Assembly (NCBI GenBank): GCA_008360975.2
Contig: VLJF02000874.1
Coordinates: 62,001 to 126,000 of the forward strand
DNA length: 64,000 bases
DNA from: Lichenostomus cassidix
Taxonomy: Eukaryota; Chordata; Aves; Passeriformes; Meliphagidae
Direction: 5' to 3'
Of this stretch, positions 35,245 through 47,580 are shown piece after piece. The notes beneath the pieces were generated by a model, which ran no database searches, was not told the origin of the DNA, and saw only the letters and a list, made by a program, of their open reading frames with translations. The position numbers and the translations under genes are program-made. Positions within the stretch are counted from its first letter, which is position 1; each line of letters begins with the position of its first letter.

Positions 35245-36540
35245 AGGGCAGCCCTGGATCTGAGAAATGCTCGTTAGGCCTCAGCCTTGGCCAACAGCCC
35301 CTGGGCTCAGCTCCTCTGCAGCTGATCACAAACACTGTCTGCTCCCAGGCACTGCTGCTGTCCAACTAGCTCCTGCTTTCTTTAGGAGCAGCCTTGGGAA
35401 CTGTTTTTCTTCCCCAGTGGCACAACATCCCTGTTCTCACAGTGTCAGAGAAAGCTGTTGATGCAAAGTGCAGCCAGGATGGAACATTGCTGTGACTAAA
35501 GCCCATCTCTTGGGGCCCTATCAACAAGGCTCCAAAAGGAGCCCCTTGGAGCTCTCCTGGAGCAGTGAGCTCCCTCTGAGTGGGGCCTCTCCGAGCCGGG
35601 AACTCTCCCGTTTGCTGCACTCGGGGCATCCCCGAACAACGAGGGACCCTGGGCCGATCCCCCCACTCCTCCAGGCTCAACCCTTCGCCTGCTGGGGAGA
35701 TGCAAAAGCATCCGCAGTGAGCATTTCCCTGCCCTCCAGGGCAATTTCTGACAGCTCTGTGGCACTGCCTCTGTCTGTCTGTGTGCACACACGTGTGCCT
35801 GTGCTCTGGAAATGGGGGAGAAATGCTGCTCTGGGAGGTGTTGAAGTGCCTTGGATATCTGAGTGAGTTAGGCCTGTGAGTGAGGTTCAGTCATAAGGTA
35901 TGAGCTAAGTGAAATGCTGCTAAGGGTTGTTCTTTTGCTAAATTGTTAAGTTTAAGGTATAAATTCAGGTTAAGGTAGAAGTTAAGTTCTGGTAAGTTTG
36001 AGGGCTGTTAAGCTTTTAGGCCATATTCCTTTTATCCTTGCCCTCACTGCCCTTTTGTCACACACACACAGAGTGCCAATTCTCAGGTCATTTCTGCTTT
36101 GATTGACTGGATTTCCTTGCTTTTGTTGTTGCTTTTTTTCCTTGGTGTGCCTGAACTGTGCAGTCAGGAGCAGAGTGACTCTTACCAAGGAACGTTTCTG
36201 TGCTGTTGCTTAATATTAAATCTGGTTTTTGCTGATCCCTTGCTGGGGATTTTTTAAGTGCTCTCAAGCCTTCGTTCGTAAGAGGGTGAAGGAGCCCTGG
36301 GCCAGGCTCTCGCCCTGGGGGACACGGGGACGCTGCCAGGGTGGTCCCTGTCCCACTCTCCCACCCCCCAGGACCCTGTCCCCCCTGTCCCTGTGTCAGG
36401 CTCTGGGGGTCGATCTTGTGGAACATCCTCTGGGGGAGGCTGTGGCACTGGGGGTCAGGGGGGACCTGGGGGGACAGGGGACCCTGCTGTGCACGAGCAG
36501 CGTTGGACTTGTCTGGGGGAACTGTGAGGGGGGCTGGGGC
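35245..36540 (-). repeat. Inverted-duplication arm, right copy
   Basis: This is the reverse complement of 23996-25300. The two copies differ by scattered substitutions and short indels. Confidence 0.75.
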
Positions 36541-36544
36541 AGAG

Positions 36545-37190
36545 TAACCTCCCCAGTGATGTCATACAGCTACCCTGTGATGTCACACAGCCACCCTGTG
36601 TTGTCATAGCCCACTCTGTGATGTCACAATCCTCTCTGTGATTTCACACAGCCTTCACTATGGCCACATAAAGCTGTCCTGTGATGTCACAGCATATTCG
36701 ATGATGTCACATAACCACCCTGTCATGTCACACAGTCTACTGTCTGACCTCACAGCTTTCTGTATGATGTCATTCAGCTACACTGATGTCACAGTCGCTC
36801 TTTGATGAGTCACAACCAACCAGTGATTCCACAGCCCTCTCTTTGATGTCACATACCACACCCTGCTCTAGGATGTCACAGCCTGCTCTATGGTGTCACA
36901 AGCCAGTCAGTAATGTCACACAGCCCACTCTGTGATGCCATACAGCCACTCAATGATGTTACATAGCTCACTCTGTAACTGCACAGCCTGTTCTGAGGTC
37001 ATACAGCAACCCTGCGATATCACAGCCTGCCCTGTGATGTCACACAGTCCCCTCTGTGATCCTTTAGCTGCTCCATAACCTCACACAACCAATTCTGGGA
37101 TGTCATAGCCCAATCTGTGACTTCACAGAACCCAGTCTGTGATGTCACACAGCTCCTTTCTGACATCACAGCTGCTCTGTGGCTCTCTGA
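36545..37190 (-). repeat. TGACATCA minisatellite, array 2 (inverted)
   Basis: On plus the units read TGTGATGTCACA.AGCC.. . Roughly 25 units with strong length variation. Confidence 0.85.
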
Positions 37191-37469
37191 CACAGCCCCA
37201 GAGGTGCCCATGGCTATGACACAGCCCCCTCTGGGCCATGGCACAGCCCCTGCCAATGCTGAGCACCTGTGAGCTCTGGGTGTGCCCTGCTCGTGTCCCT
37301 GAGATGGCCTGGCAGTGCCCCAGCCCTGCTGGGCTGTGCACAGGAGCTGCTCCTGGGCAGAGCTGTCTCTCTGCAGCGCTGCCGCTTGCCAGGAGCTCCT
37401 CTGTGCCAGGAGCCCAGCCCAGCTCAGGCAGCACAGCAACAGCACAGCGACTTGAATGACCCTCGTGGG
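37191..37469 (-). repeat. Segment duplicated at 61520-61840
   Basis: This matches 61540-61830 in reverse (GGAGCTCCTGGCAAGCGGCAGCG core), and both lie next to a TGACATCA array. Frames on both strands lack domains. Confidence 0.55.
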
Positions 37470-38660
37470 GCTTTGGTGCTCAGGCCCTGAACATCAGTCC
37501 CTGAGAGGGAGTTGCAGAAACCTCTCAAGTATTCAAAGGCAGAATTGAACTCCAAAGTTCCTAATACCATAAATGGGTCCCACTGAGGGACACAACTGAG
37601 AAAGTGTCCCCATGTCCCAGTTGGAGGAGGAAAGTGGAGACAGGGATGACACGTGGGGACAAAGAGAAGCCAAGTCTTTGCGCCCTTGGGAACAGCAGTG
37701 TCTCTGCTACCAAGGGCTGTGAGGAAACACCTTGTCCCGAGGCACTGGGCCCTCCTGGCACAGCCCCAGCAAGGCTGGGCACTGTCACCCCCTTGTCCTG
37801 CCCTCAACATCCCCACCCCACATCCCAGTGGCCTCGAGGATCTGCTGGAAGGAGTCCTGGGGAGCCTTTGGCAGGAATGGCCCTGGGGGGCTTCTTAATG
37901 CTCCCAGGGACTGCAGGTTTTTCAAAGGACTTTGGCTTTTGGTTTTGCCTTGGAGTCTTTGAGAGGTTTGTGCAATCATGGCCTCCAATTATCTGCTCTA
38001 ATTAGTCCCTTGATAGGCTTTGTCAGAAATGACACTCAATGGGGCTCATTAATGCTTCAAGGTACTTCAGTTTTTTTAAGATATTTTTCCATTCTCTTTT
38101 TGACACTGAGTCTCTGGGAGGTTTGTGCAATCATGGTCTCCAGTTGTCTCCTCCAAGAACTCGACGAGGAGGCTGTGTCAGGGATTGACCTCAGTAGGAC
38201 CCTGACATAACGACGAGAGGGAACTCACGGCAGTCTCAATGTGAGATATAAGCAAGCTCCATTTTATTTCACCAAACGAGAAACTTATATACTGTTACAG
38301 ATGCTACTAATTATAGTCACACACGTATCTGCAGTTTGTTCTCACACATTCAGGGATCCTCCTGGTGACTCCCTTTTTCTTTCTCATAACACTCCTGACT
38401 CCCTATTTTTTCCCATGACATTCTTCTCACAGAACATTCTCAGAAAAACAAGCCACTGTAGCTTGTTAGGATTCTAATTAAGGTCTGAGTATGCTGAGGC
38501 CCTGCTCAGGTGTGTTCAGTTAGCATAAGTTTTGCTGGAAAACTGCATTTTCCAACAGGACCCATTAATTCTTTGAGACACTTTGGGTTTTTCTCTGACT
38601 CCTGGAAAGGTTTGTGCAATCTGCTCTCAGGCCCTGAGGTTCAAGGGCTCAGCTCCAAAT
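37470..38660 (-). repeat. Approximately 110-bp degenerate repeat, interrupted by a solo LTR
   Basis: Units near 37490, 37880, 38030 and 38560 share a GGACTTTGG.TTTT..TTTGAC.CTGAGTCTTTGAGAGG.TTGTGCAA pattern. Related units lie at 14150-14290, 21850-21970 and 40740-40850. The solo LTR at 38203-38557 splits the array. Confidence 0.5.
38203..38557 (-). mobile_element. Solo LTR with a perfect 6-bp target-site duplication
   Basis: On the minus strand the element runs from TGTTGGAAAATGCAG to CGTCGTTATGTCA, 355 bases. It has a TATATAAG box at about 38284-38291 and AATAAA at 38273-38278. GGACCC lies directly outside both ends (38197-38202 and 38558-38563). A 6-bp duplication and TG..CA ends fit class II (alpha/beta-like) endogenous retroviruses. 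The internal region was lost, probably by recombination between LTRs. Confidence 0.9.
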
Positions 38661-39214
38661 GCAGCACTGGGCTCATAAGGATCAAGAAATTCCTAACAAA
38701 CCATGGCTCTCCCTTCATTTTCCTCTGGTCTAATGCACTTCATTAACAAGTTTTTTTTTATGGTTTTGGAGAAATATTTCAAAGAGTTTCTAATAAATCC
38801 ACATTCCTATTTTAAAGGGTGTATTTTTCCATTTAGAGAAGAGGTGAATGCAGCATTCAGTGATTGATATTGATCCAGAGTGTCTCCTAAGGAGGTCTGG
38901 CCTGGTCAGAGAAGCTGTGCCTTGAGGTCTGACACAGTGAGGACAACCTTGCTCCCCATTCCCAAACCCCATCCTGTCTCTCCTCACTTACTTGTGGACT
39001 GCTTTCCTTGGAGAACTGGCTGCACACAGGCAAACAGAGGTTTTTCCTTTTTTTCTTTTTTTTTTCTTTTTTTTTTGAAGCACTTTTAATCTCCTAAGTT
39101 TCCCCATTGAAAACAGACATCCTCCTCCAGTGTGTCCCAAGTCCAAACTGCCACCAAGGAGGTTCCACTTCCTAAAGGCAGAACCATGCAAGGAATGTTT
39201 TAGACCTTTGGACT
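38661..39214. other. Unassigned sequence with T-rich tract
   Basis: A T-rich, C-interrupted tract is at 39040-39078. No gene is seen. Confidence 0.35.
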
Positions 39215-39945
39215 CCTTGGTTCCACAATGCCTTTCTGTGTCCCAATGATCCCTTGGTTCCATGAGGTTCCATAGTGTCCCAACGGATATTTAGTTCCAT
39301 AGGGCCCCACAGTGTCATAATGCCCTTTTTGAGTCCATGAGGCCTTGCTCTGTCACACGGACTTTTGGTTCCATGAGGTTCTGTACTCTCAGCAATGGTC
39401 TCCTTAGTTCCAAAGTGTCACCATGGACCCTTGGTTCCATGAAGCTCTGCTGTGTAACAAGGTTCTCCTGGATTCCATGAGGAATACAAAAGCTTTGCAT
39501 AAACAATGAGCAAGACCATGGCCTCCTTGGATCTGCGCTGTCACAAAGGACAGTTGGTTCCATGAGGTCCCATACTGTCACAATGGATATTTGGTTCCAC
39601 AAGGTGCCACAGTGTCACCATGGTCTCCTTGGTTCCACAAGGTCCTGCAGTGTCACAAAACCCTATAGGTTCCATGAACTCCTGTTCTGTCAGCAATGGT
39701 CTCCTGAGTTCCAACGAGGCCCCACAGTGTCACAGTGTCCCCTTCATTCCATGAGGTTCTGTAGTGTCACAATGCACTCCTGGGTTCCATGAGGCCCCAC
39801 TGTGTCACAATGACCCCTTGGTTCCATGAGGTGCCACACAGTCACAATGGTCTCCCTTCATCTATGAGGCCCTGCAGTGTCACTTTGGTCTCTGTGGTTC
39901 CATGTGGCCCCAAAGTGTCACAATGATCTCTGTGATTCCATTGGG
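39215..39945 (-). repeat. Approximately 40-bp minisatellite, array 4 (inverted)
   Basis: About 18 units, read on plus as CTTGGTTCCATGAGG.CC..CAGTGTCACAATG. The part from 39690 mirrors 22770-23020. Confidence 0.8.
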
Positions 39946-41060
39946 AACACAAAAGCTTTGCATAAACATTGAGCAACATCTGCTTAACACACCTGGGAAC
40001 ATCTGTTTTTATTCAAAAGAGGAGTTAAAGGTGAGAATGGCACCAGCAGCTTCCATCTGCAACTGAGATCAAGGGAAAGGACAGGGACAGAGAATTCTGC
40101 TTCAAGATGCAGAGAATTCTGCTTACAGAGATCACTTCTGGTCACATTGTCCCTTGTAGAAAGGTGACATCATCAGAGGCAGCCTGTACTGAGCATGTGG
40201 CTCCTGAGAGGGGTTTGTTGTGTAGGAAACCTGCTCAGGCTTTTCCATTCTTCCCTTACAAACAGGAAAACTCCTCCTGGGCCTGTGTGCAGGCAGAGCC
40301 CTGAGGAGAGCAGGTGGGACATGGAGCAATGGGCTGGGACAGCCAGCTGCAGAGCTCAGGGGACAAGTTTGTGATGCAGGGAACAGGGATGTCAGTGCCA
40401 GGTGAGCAATGTCAGCCATGGTGAGGTTGGGGGTGAGAAGCAGGTTGTCCCAACAGGGTCAGCCCTCAAGGGGCTCATTCTTCTACATGCCCAGACCTCC
40501 TAAGGAGACATTCAGAATCAAGATGCCTTGGAGAATGTTTCTAACAACTCGTCTCTGAAATGAATAATAATAAGATAATTCCTTGATTCACAAGAAAAGT
40601 CATGGGTTGCACTTTGAAATGTTCCTCCTTAACAGAACTCCAAACTGACTCCAATGAGCTGCAGAAGCCCTGAACACTTGAAGTCAATGGAAGGAAGAAA
40701 AAGAGCTCCTGGTGGCTTTCTGTATTTTAATGAGCCCCCCGGGGGATTTTGGGCTGAGTCTGTGACCCTCAGGGACTGAGAGAAGGTTGAAGAAGATGCT
40801 CAAGGAGTCAGAAGCAGAACTCCAAGTCCCTTGGAGCATCAATGGGCCCCACTGAGGGCAGGGACTGCCAAAGCTCTCCTGGGACTCCTGAGAGCAGATC
40901 CTTGGGGCCAGGATTGCAGGGAGCCAAAGGCTCTGAGCAGAGAACTGGAATGCTGAGAGAAGCCTGGGTTGGTTGGAGGAAGCAGAAAGGCCAAGGGCTG
41001 AGCCCAGCCCTGGGACAGCAGGGCCTGTCCCTCACAGGTGGCTCAGGGCTGTTTGTGGGC
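39946..41060 (-). repeat. Duplicated 3' block downstream of ZNF E, distal part
   Basis: Reverse-complement match to about 14010-15070 and 21690-22750. It continues at 42775 after an unmatched stretch. Confidence 0.65.
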
Positions 41061-42774
41061 AGTGGGATGTGAGGGGGAGGAAGGACAAATGTCATAAAAC
41101 TGCACCCCCTGCCAGCTTCCTCAGGGAGGGGCGAGAGAGAAGCAAAGTGCAGACCCTGAGAGGAAAGTTCCTTCAGTGGGGCCTCCAGAGGCAGTGCCAG
41201 AGCCCAGGGGACAAACCCCTGGGTGCCTCTGGCCCTGCCAGCCCTGCCCAGCCCTTGGCCATGTCTCCTGCAGGCTGTGGCTCCCTGTCCGTGCTGCTCC
41301 TGTGCCCTGGCTGGCTGCACACGCCCATCTCGCTGTGCCCCCAGCATTTCTCAGCCAGCATTTCTGTGCCTCCCTGGTGTCCCTGCACCCAGCACTGCCG
41401 GTCCCTGGCACACAGAGCCATGGCAGGAGCCTGACCCTGCCAAGGGGCTTTGGAGCAGGGTGGTGGCTGCAATTGCTTCTGACCTCAGCAGCTGCTCCTG
41501 CCATGGTTCCACGGGCAGCCAGCACAGCAATGCTGCTGTGCGTTGTCCCTGCTGAGGGTCAAACACTATCAGGGCACATTCCCTGTCTCTAGAATTCATG
41601 CCACACCCAAGCACTGCACTTGTGTCTCCAGCATTGCTTGCCAAGAGAAACAGGGCAAGGCAAACTGTGTGTAGCTCATGGTATTTTAGAGTGTCTAAAA
41701 CTTGCTAAGTTATAGCTCTTGGAGGTGAGATCCATTTGCAGTTAATGGCATGGAGAAGTAACACAACATGGAAAAGGGGAGCATAGAAATCCATAGAGGA
41801 AACCATCTTGGATTGTTTCTTTCCATTTTCTTTTAACTTCTGGAAAGCTGTTTCAGTTTTCCAGGATTCTTCTCCACAGTCCTGTTTGCTCTTTTCAAGA
41901 ACCTTTCCTGGAGAACAAGGTCAGGCTTCTGTCACAAGATGTGCCACCAACTGCAGCATCTCTTGGCTTTCCACACTGTGAGTGCAGCATGACTTTTGCA
42001 GCCAAGCATGAGAAATGTTCAGAGAACTTTATAACTTGTCCTTTCTTTTCCTTGTGGACTGGAGAGTTGTGCCATTGGCAAGGCTTTCATTGTGACTGTT
42101 CTAGCCTAAGGAAACAGGACGTGGTAACAGGACCTGTTAGGGAACGCAATGTGACTGAATTCAGAGAAAGAATCTCCAGGACACTCTGGGAGCTCCCTGG
42201 GCTCAAGTTCCACTGGGACTCTGCAGCAGGCTGGGTTCAAACTGGGATCAGCAGCAACTGCAAATCCCTCTGGGCATCTCCATTTGCTGCTGCCAGGAGG
42301 AAGCAATGAAGGAGTCAAGGAGTTCTGGTATTTCTTTCTCCTGGTCTTTTTTCACTTTGACACGCCAGAGGCAATTTCTGGGATGGCCTCTGTAAGTTGA
42401 TTCTATTTCAACAGCACCAGCGCTGTGTTTTGAGCACTGTGAATGTGGCCTGAGTGGCTTTAATTCTGCATAGCTTAGTGCTCAGGGACATATGAGCATT
42501 TCAATCCCTGCTAATCACAACACCCGTGACAAAAATACTGAATTCACTGTAATGAAAGCACGGTGGAGACCAGTGATTGAAAGAGACAATTGCAGGTGTA
42601 CTGATAAAATGCAGATGGCAACAGCAGCTGTGATCTGCAATTCCCAAGGCAAAGGCAACAAGAGCCTCCTGTTGTCACCTCAGGGTGAGTAAAGCAGTGC
42701 TGAAAACAGTACTGGAACCTGATCCGTTCTTTCTCTGAAGGTTGGTTCAGGGCAGCACAGCTGGGCCCTGAGTA
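41061..42774. other. Sequence specific to the E copy of the 3' block
   Basis: About 1.7 kb separates two parts that are joined in the B and C copies. Bases 41805-41920 resemble 15150-15260. No gene is supported, and overlapping frames at 41120-41640 lack domains. It is either an insertion in E or sequence lost from B and C. Confidence 0.4.
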
Positions 42775-43477
42775 ATCAGGGCTGTTTGTGGGTGATTGTT
42801 GCTGTACTCCAGAATTCCCCTGGAAAAACCCCTGGGGAAGCCAAGGCAGGAGCAGCTGGGAAGGGCTGGCAATGCTGCTGCTGCTCCTGCTGGGAGCCCC
42901 GGCTGGGCCAGGCTGGCGCCCACTGCGCTGCGGCTCCTGCTGCTGCCAGAGCCGGGCGGGACTCGGGGACAGGGAATGGACACGGGGGGACAGCAAAGGC
43001 CGTGGGGCTGCAGTGATGTTGGCGCTCAGGACAGTGCCAGCACAGAGCTTTGGACATGAGGGGTCACGAGAGGCCATGCAAAGCCTCAGCCCTGGCAGGA
43101 GGGAGTCCTGCCATGTCCCCAGGGCAGGGCAGCTGTGAGGTGCCACAAGTGAAGATGTGGTGCAGAGCAGGCTCAGAGCACCTCTGGGAGGGGATGAGAC
43201 CCTTCCCCAACTCCAAACCACACCAAAACCACCATAAACAGGACTTTGCATTCGAAGCCACTGGCAACTTGGAAGTGACCATACAGCTCAATCCCACTGC
43301 AAGAAGGAAGGGAATCTTCCCAGTGAGCTGCCTTCCAGCCACTATTAACAATGGGTGGGATTTAGAAGTATAACACTAATATATAATACAAACAAGTAAT
43401 AGTAACAACAATAACAAGAAATCAACCCCCAAATTCCAACACACAGCTCCACACCAAAAGGATGAACCACCTTTTTC
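42775..43477 (-). repeat. Duplicated 3' block downstream of ZNF E, proximal part
   Basis: Reverse-complement match to 13305-13995 and 20995-21680. Confidence 0.65.
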
Positions 43478-44080
43478 TTTATTGCCACATGGCTCATGAG
43501 AAATAATCCTGTTATATAATACCCAAAACCCACTCAGGAACAGGTTTCCCCTCCCTTCATCAACCCCAACCTTTGGCTGTCTCATTCCAGACCCTGCCCC
43601 ACAGTCCCAATCCCCACCCCAACACATCACACCCCTCCTGGAAATCAAGACCCCCTTCCCAAGCCCTATTTCCCCCAGTCCACCCAATGCCCATCCCACC
43701 CATCCTGCCCCACCCAATGCCCATCTCACCCCACCAGAACTGCATCCCACTTTGCCCAATCCCCTTCCAATGTCATCCCACCCTGAGGGGCTGTGGAATT
43801 GAGTCATTTTGGGCAGGGATTGAACTGTTTTGGGGTAAGATTGAGTACTTTTCAGTGGAATTGAGTGGTTTTGAGGTACTGGATGAGACCTCTTGGCTTT
43901 TCCAACACAAAATGGAGAAAGAAACTATACCAAATACCCCAGAAGCACCAAATCATGCAGAATAGCTCCCAAACACTAAACACCCCTCCCAAAGAGCAGT
44001 AAAACCATGAGGCTTTAGGTAATAAGGCTGGAGCAGAAGACAAAGCTCTTCCTGCAGTTGGGGCTTGTGCAGGGCTTCTC
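43478..44080 (-). other. 3' region of ZNF E with poly(A) signal and fossil finger
   Basis: AATAAA on minus at 43478-43483. The fossil finger lies next to the original stop (44015-44080). Confidence 0.65.
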
Positions 44081-45003
44081 TTACTGGTGCCCCTGTTGGT
44101 GTCTGGTCAAGTGAGAGGTCTGGGTGAAGCTCTTTCCACACTCGGGACACTCACAGGGCCTCTACCTGGTGTGGATGCGCTGGTGGGTGATGAGGTGGGA
44201 GTTTTGCTTGAAGCCTTTCCTGCAGTCAGGGCAGCGGAAAGGCCTCTCCTCAGTGTGAATCCGCTCATGGAGGAGGAGATTGGAGCTGGTCTGAAACCTC
44301 TTCCCACACTCGGGACACTTGTAGGGCCTCTCCCCAGTATGGATCCTCTGGTGGACAATCAGGCTGGAGCTCGTGCTGAAGCTCTTCCCACATTCCCCAC
44401 ACTCATACGGTCTCTCCCCAGTGTGGATCCTCCGGTGGACAATCAGGTAGGAGCTCTGGCTGAAGCTCTTCCCACATTCCCCACACTCATAGGGCCGTTC
44501 CCCAGTGTGGATCCTCTGGTGGCAGATAAGTTGGGATCTCCTGGTGAAACTTATCCTACATTCCCCACACTCGTAGGGACGTTTCTCACTGTGGATCCTC
44601 TGGTGCCTGATCAGGTGGGAGCTCTGGTTGAAGCTCTTCCCACATTCCCCACACTTGTAGGGTCTTTCCCCAGTGTGGATCATCTGGTGGCGGATCAGGA
44701 GAGAGCTTGTCCTGAAGCTCTTCCCACATTCCAAGCACTTGTAGGGCTTCTCCCTGGTGTGAAGCTGCTCATGGGCCACCTGCTCATAGCTCTGGCTTGA
44801 TTGCTGGCCAATTTCCTGGCACAGGGTGGGTCTTTGCTCCTCACAGCACCCTGAGCTTGGTTTGGAGCCTCTCCCCGTGTGGGATCTCCGGGGATTTTCC
44901 TCCCCATTGGACTCCTGTGCCATGGAGCTGTTCAAATCAGCCTCTTCCATGAGGTTCTCCAGGGAGGATTTGTCCTCCATGATCTCCATTCCCAGCTCAT
45001 TGC
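44081..45003 (-). pseudogene. C2H2 zinc-finger unit E: first coding exon deleted, stop before last finger
   Basis: The finger exon starts at 45003 after a CCCCCAG acceptor and reads openly through the acidic segment (ENLMEEA), the linker and seven fingers. A TAG at 44162-44164, where the other copies have a Gly codon, then ends the frame. The eighth finger (44084-44161) is intact but untranslated. The upstream coding exon that should supply the ATG and basic start is missing: sequence jumps from intron GAGGAAAAGAGAG to the pyrimidine tract at the old acceptor (near 45160-45168). An internal Met could still start a seven-finger protein. Finger 3 has Arg-Ile for Gly-Lys; zinc ligands are kept. 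I judge it a pseudogene, with some chance of an expressed N-truncated product. Confidence 0.75.
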
Positions 45004-46084
45004 CTGGGGGTGGAAGCACAAGGAGAGGATTTTAGATTTGCCTACATGCCAAAAGGAAAGGGGAAGAAGATTCCCCTCAGTCCATTCTTGGCAGGACAGT
45101 GTCAGCAGCAGGGTTGTCCTGCAGCCAGGGCTGATGTTGGGCTGGAAGATGGAGGAAAAGAGAGTGGTTTGGAGGGGAAAAACAAGGTGTGAGCACATTG
45201 GGTTTTAAGGTTCCCCTGCTCAAGTCCATTTCTAGAAGTCACTGGGCATCTGGTGTCCATAAAAATCTCCAGAGCACTACGATTTTGAAAAAAAAAACAA
45301 AACCCAAAAACCCCAAAAACAATCCCAGGAGTTCCCTTCTTTGGTCTCTCCACTTTGGAATTCTGGGGGTCCCTCCCATCCTGGCTGCTGGGGGTTCTGC
45401 ATGTATTGGGTTTCCCACATCTAGATGGACTTCAGCCTCTCTGTGCTTTTGTGGGTCCTTGGAATCCCTGAATTCCTTCCTCTCCAGTCTCCCCACTTTG
45501 CAGTCATGCTGGTCCCTCTCCTCCAGGCTCCCCTCACTCAGGGATGCCAGGGAGTTTTGGGGTTTCCATGGGTTGCTTCTCCCCTCAGTGCTTCAGGGTG
45601 TGGGTGTCCAAGGAGTCACCTCTCTCCCTGACTCCAGGCTTTTGAATTTTTGAGATGTCCTGGCATTCCCCCCTTCTCTGTGGGCTCCCCACTTCGGGGT
45701 CCTTGGGGTCACAAGGTTCCCCACCTCCAGACTCCCTCTACTCCAGACTGCCAGCAGTCCCCTGGTCCTGGTATTGCCCTCTCCCCCCTCCCCACTCTGG
45801 GCATCCTGAGGTTCCTCCCTTTTGGTTCTCCCCGAGGGTCCCACAGCCCCCTGGCTCTGGGCTGGAGGTGGCAGTGCCTGCTTTGGGAAACCCAACCCTC
45901 ACTGCAGGGGGGTCCTTCTATCCCCCTGCCCACCACTGGGGCTCTGCTGGCAGCCACCACCAGGACACCCAGAAACACCTCCCAGGGACACACTGACACT
46001 CCCCAAGGGATGTTTTTGGCGCAGCTTGGAAGTAATTCATACTCCAAACTTCCAAAACCACTGTGCTCATTTAAACTAAACTGT
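45004..46084 (-). other. Intron-like upstream sequence of ZNF E
   Basis: Inverted match to 10771-11640. It includes an A-rich run (45288-45300) that interrupts the match. No GC-rich first exon follows. Confidence 0.5.
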
Positions 46085-46830
46085 CAGGATAAATGAATCC
46101 CACTCAACTGCCCCAACAGACATTACAGGTCAGAGTAACAATTCACTAAAGAGATTACAATAAATGCAATGATACAGAGAAAACTGCTTTTAACCCACAA
46201 AGATTGAGTACAACCTGGCTCCCTGTAGGTCAGAGTGATGGTCGAGATCCTACCAAGTGGTGGTCACAGTCCTGTTGAAATGGTGGTCTTGTGGAAGTTC
46301 TGCACCTCCTCTGGATCAGTTGAGTAGAAGTGGTGTCCCACATCACCAAAGCCAGATTTTATATGCTCAGGTTCAGGTGGGAATGCTCAGTACCTCCACC
46401 TGGGCAGGGAGTCTGACAATGCAATGATGTCATCCTGTGAGTCATGGGATATTTGGGGAGTCTTTGATGGTCTAAATTGTCTCAGCTGCCCATTGTGCTG
46501 GTGCCATTGAGTCCACGATGGCCCATTAGCAGAGATGACCTCTCAGGCTGCATGGGACTGTGCTGGTGCTTCCCTGGAGGGAGTTATCACTGCTCAGTCA
46601 TTGGTGTGAAGAAACAGAAAACTGTCTTTGCCTTGCAGGGTTTGCCTCTTCTTCCTTATCTCATTTAACACCCAGCTGGTAGCCTGAGGGATCAGGGGTG
46701 CACTGGGCAGCTCCTGCAAACGACCTGTCATCAACAGCTCATCAGAAATATCCTAATGGGAGTAGAATGACCACTTTGGTTACACCCACAGAGTGCTAAA
46801 CTGTAACCAAAGTGCTAAACTGTAACCAGG
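46085..46830 (-). mobile_element. LTR-like repeat upstream of ZNF E
   Basis: This is the fullest copy of the element also at 1672-2540 and 10262-10770. Read on minus it starts near TGTCCTGGTTACAG, has a CATATAAAAT box at 46356-46365, and ends near CATTTATCCTGACA. It faces the zinc-finger unit. Confidence 0.5.
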
Positions 46831-47580
46831 ACAGGCTGGCAGTGAGATTTCATCGAGTGATATTTGAAATCTTTTTTAAAAGGCTGCTGAGGTCAGTAAG
46901 ATGGATCCATGCCACCAGCACATTTAGAAAGTAAATACTGACTTGTCTTTTTCAAAACATCAGTTACCTCTTCATCCAAAGAATTTTCAATACACGCTTG
47001 GGTTTTGTCTTTATCTATCATATTTTATCTATGGTTTTTTTCCCTTTTCCCTTTTATATTCTTGAAAGACAAAAATGAGTGTCCTTTGCTCCTGGTTCCC
47101 ATGTGGAGCAGCTCCCTTCCTGCTGGCTGAGCTGCTCAGGCAGAGCCCGGCAGCTCCTGGCCCCTGCAGGGCTGAGGCTTTTCCTTGTCGCTGTGCACAG
47201 ACTGATGGAGCAGCACTGCTGAACATGGGGACAGCCAGAGGGACCAGAAGAGCTGCCTTTGTCCTCCTGAAGCTCCAAGGGCCAAACTCTAAGCAGACAT
47301 GGCTGGAAGAGACTGGCAGGCTCCCTGTTTGCTGTGCTGCCCCACTTGTGAGGGGCCCAGCTTTGTGTGAGACACAGTGAGAACAAGGGGCAGCTCCCTC
47401 CCAGCCCTGCAGCCAAGGGACCCCTCTGGCCCCAGGGCTTGGGGCACTGTCAGCACCTGCTGCTTCAGCCACTGCTTCTGCTGGCATTGAGAGCAACAAC
47501 CAAACTGTGGCTGATCCCGAGGGAGCAGCAGCAGGACCTGGAGCTGATCCCTGAGTCTGGGGCAGGGCTGGACAAATGAC
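46831..47580 (-). repeat. Segmental duplication, E-side arm (inverted copy of 9590-10260)
   Basis: This is collinear in reverse with the B flank. No gene is supported. Confidence 0.6.
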
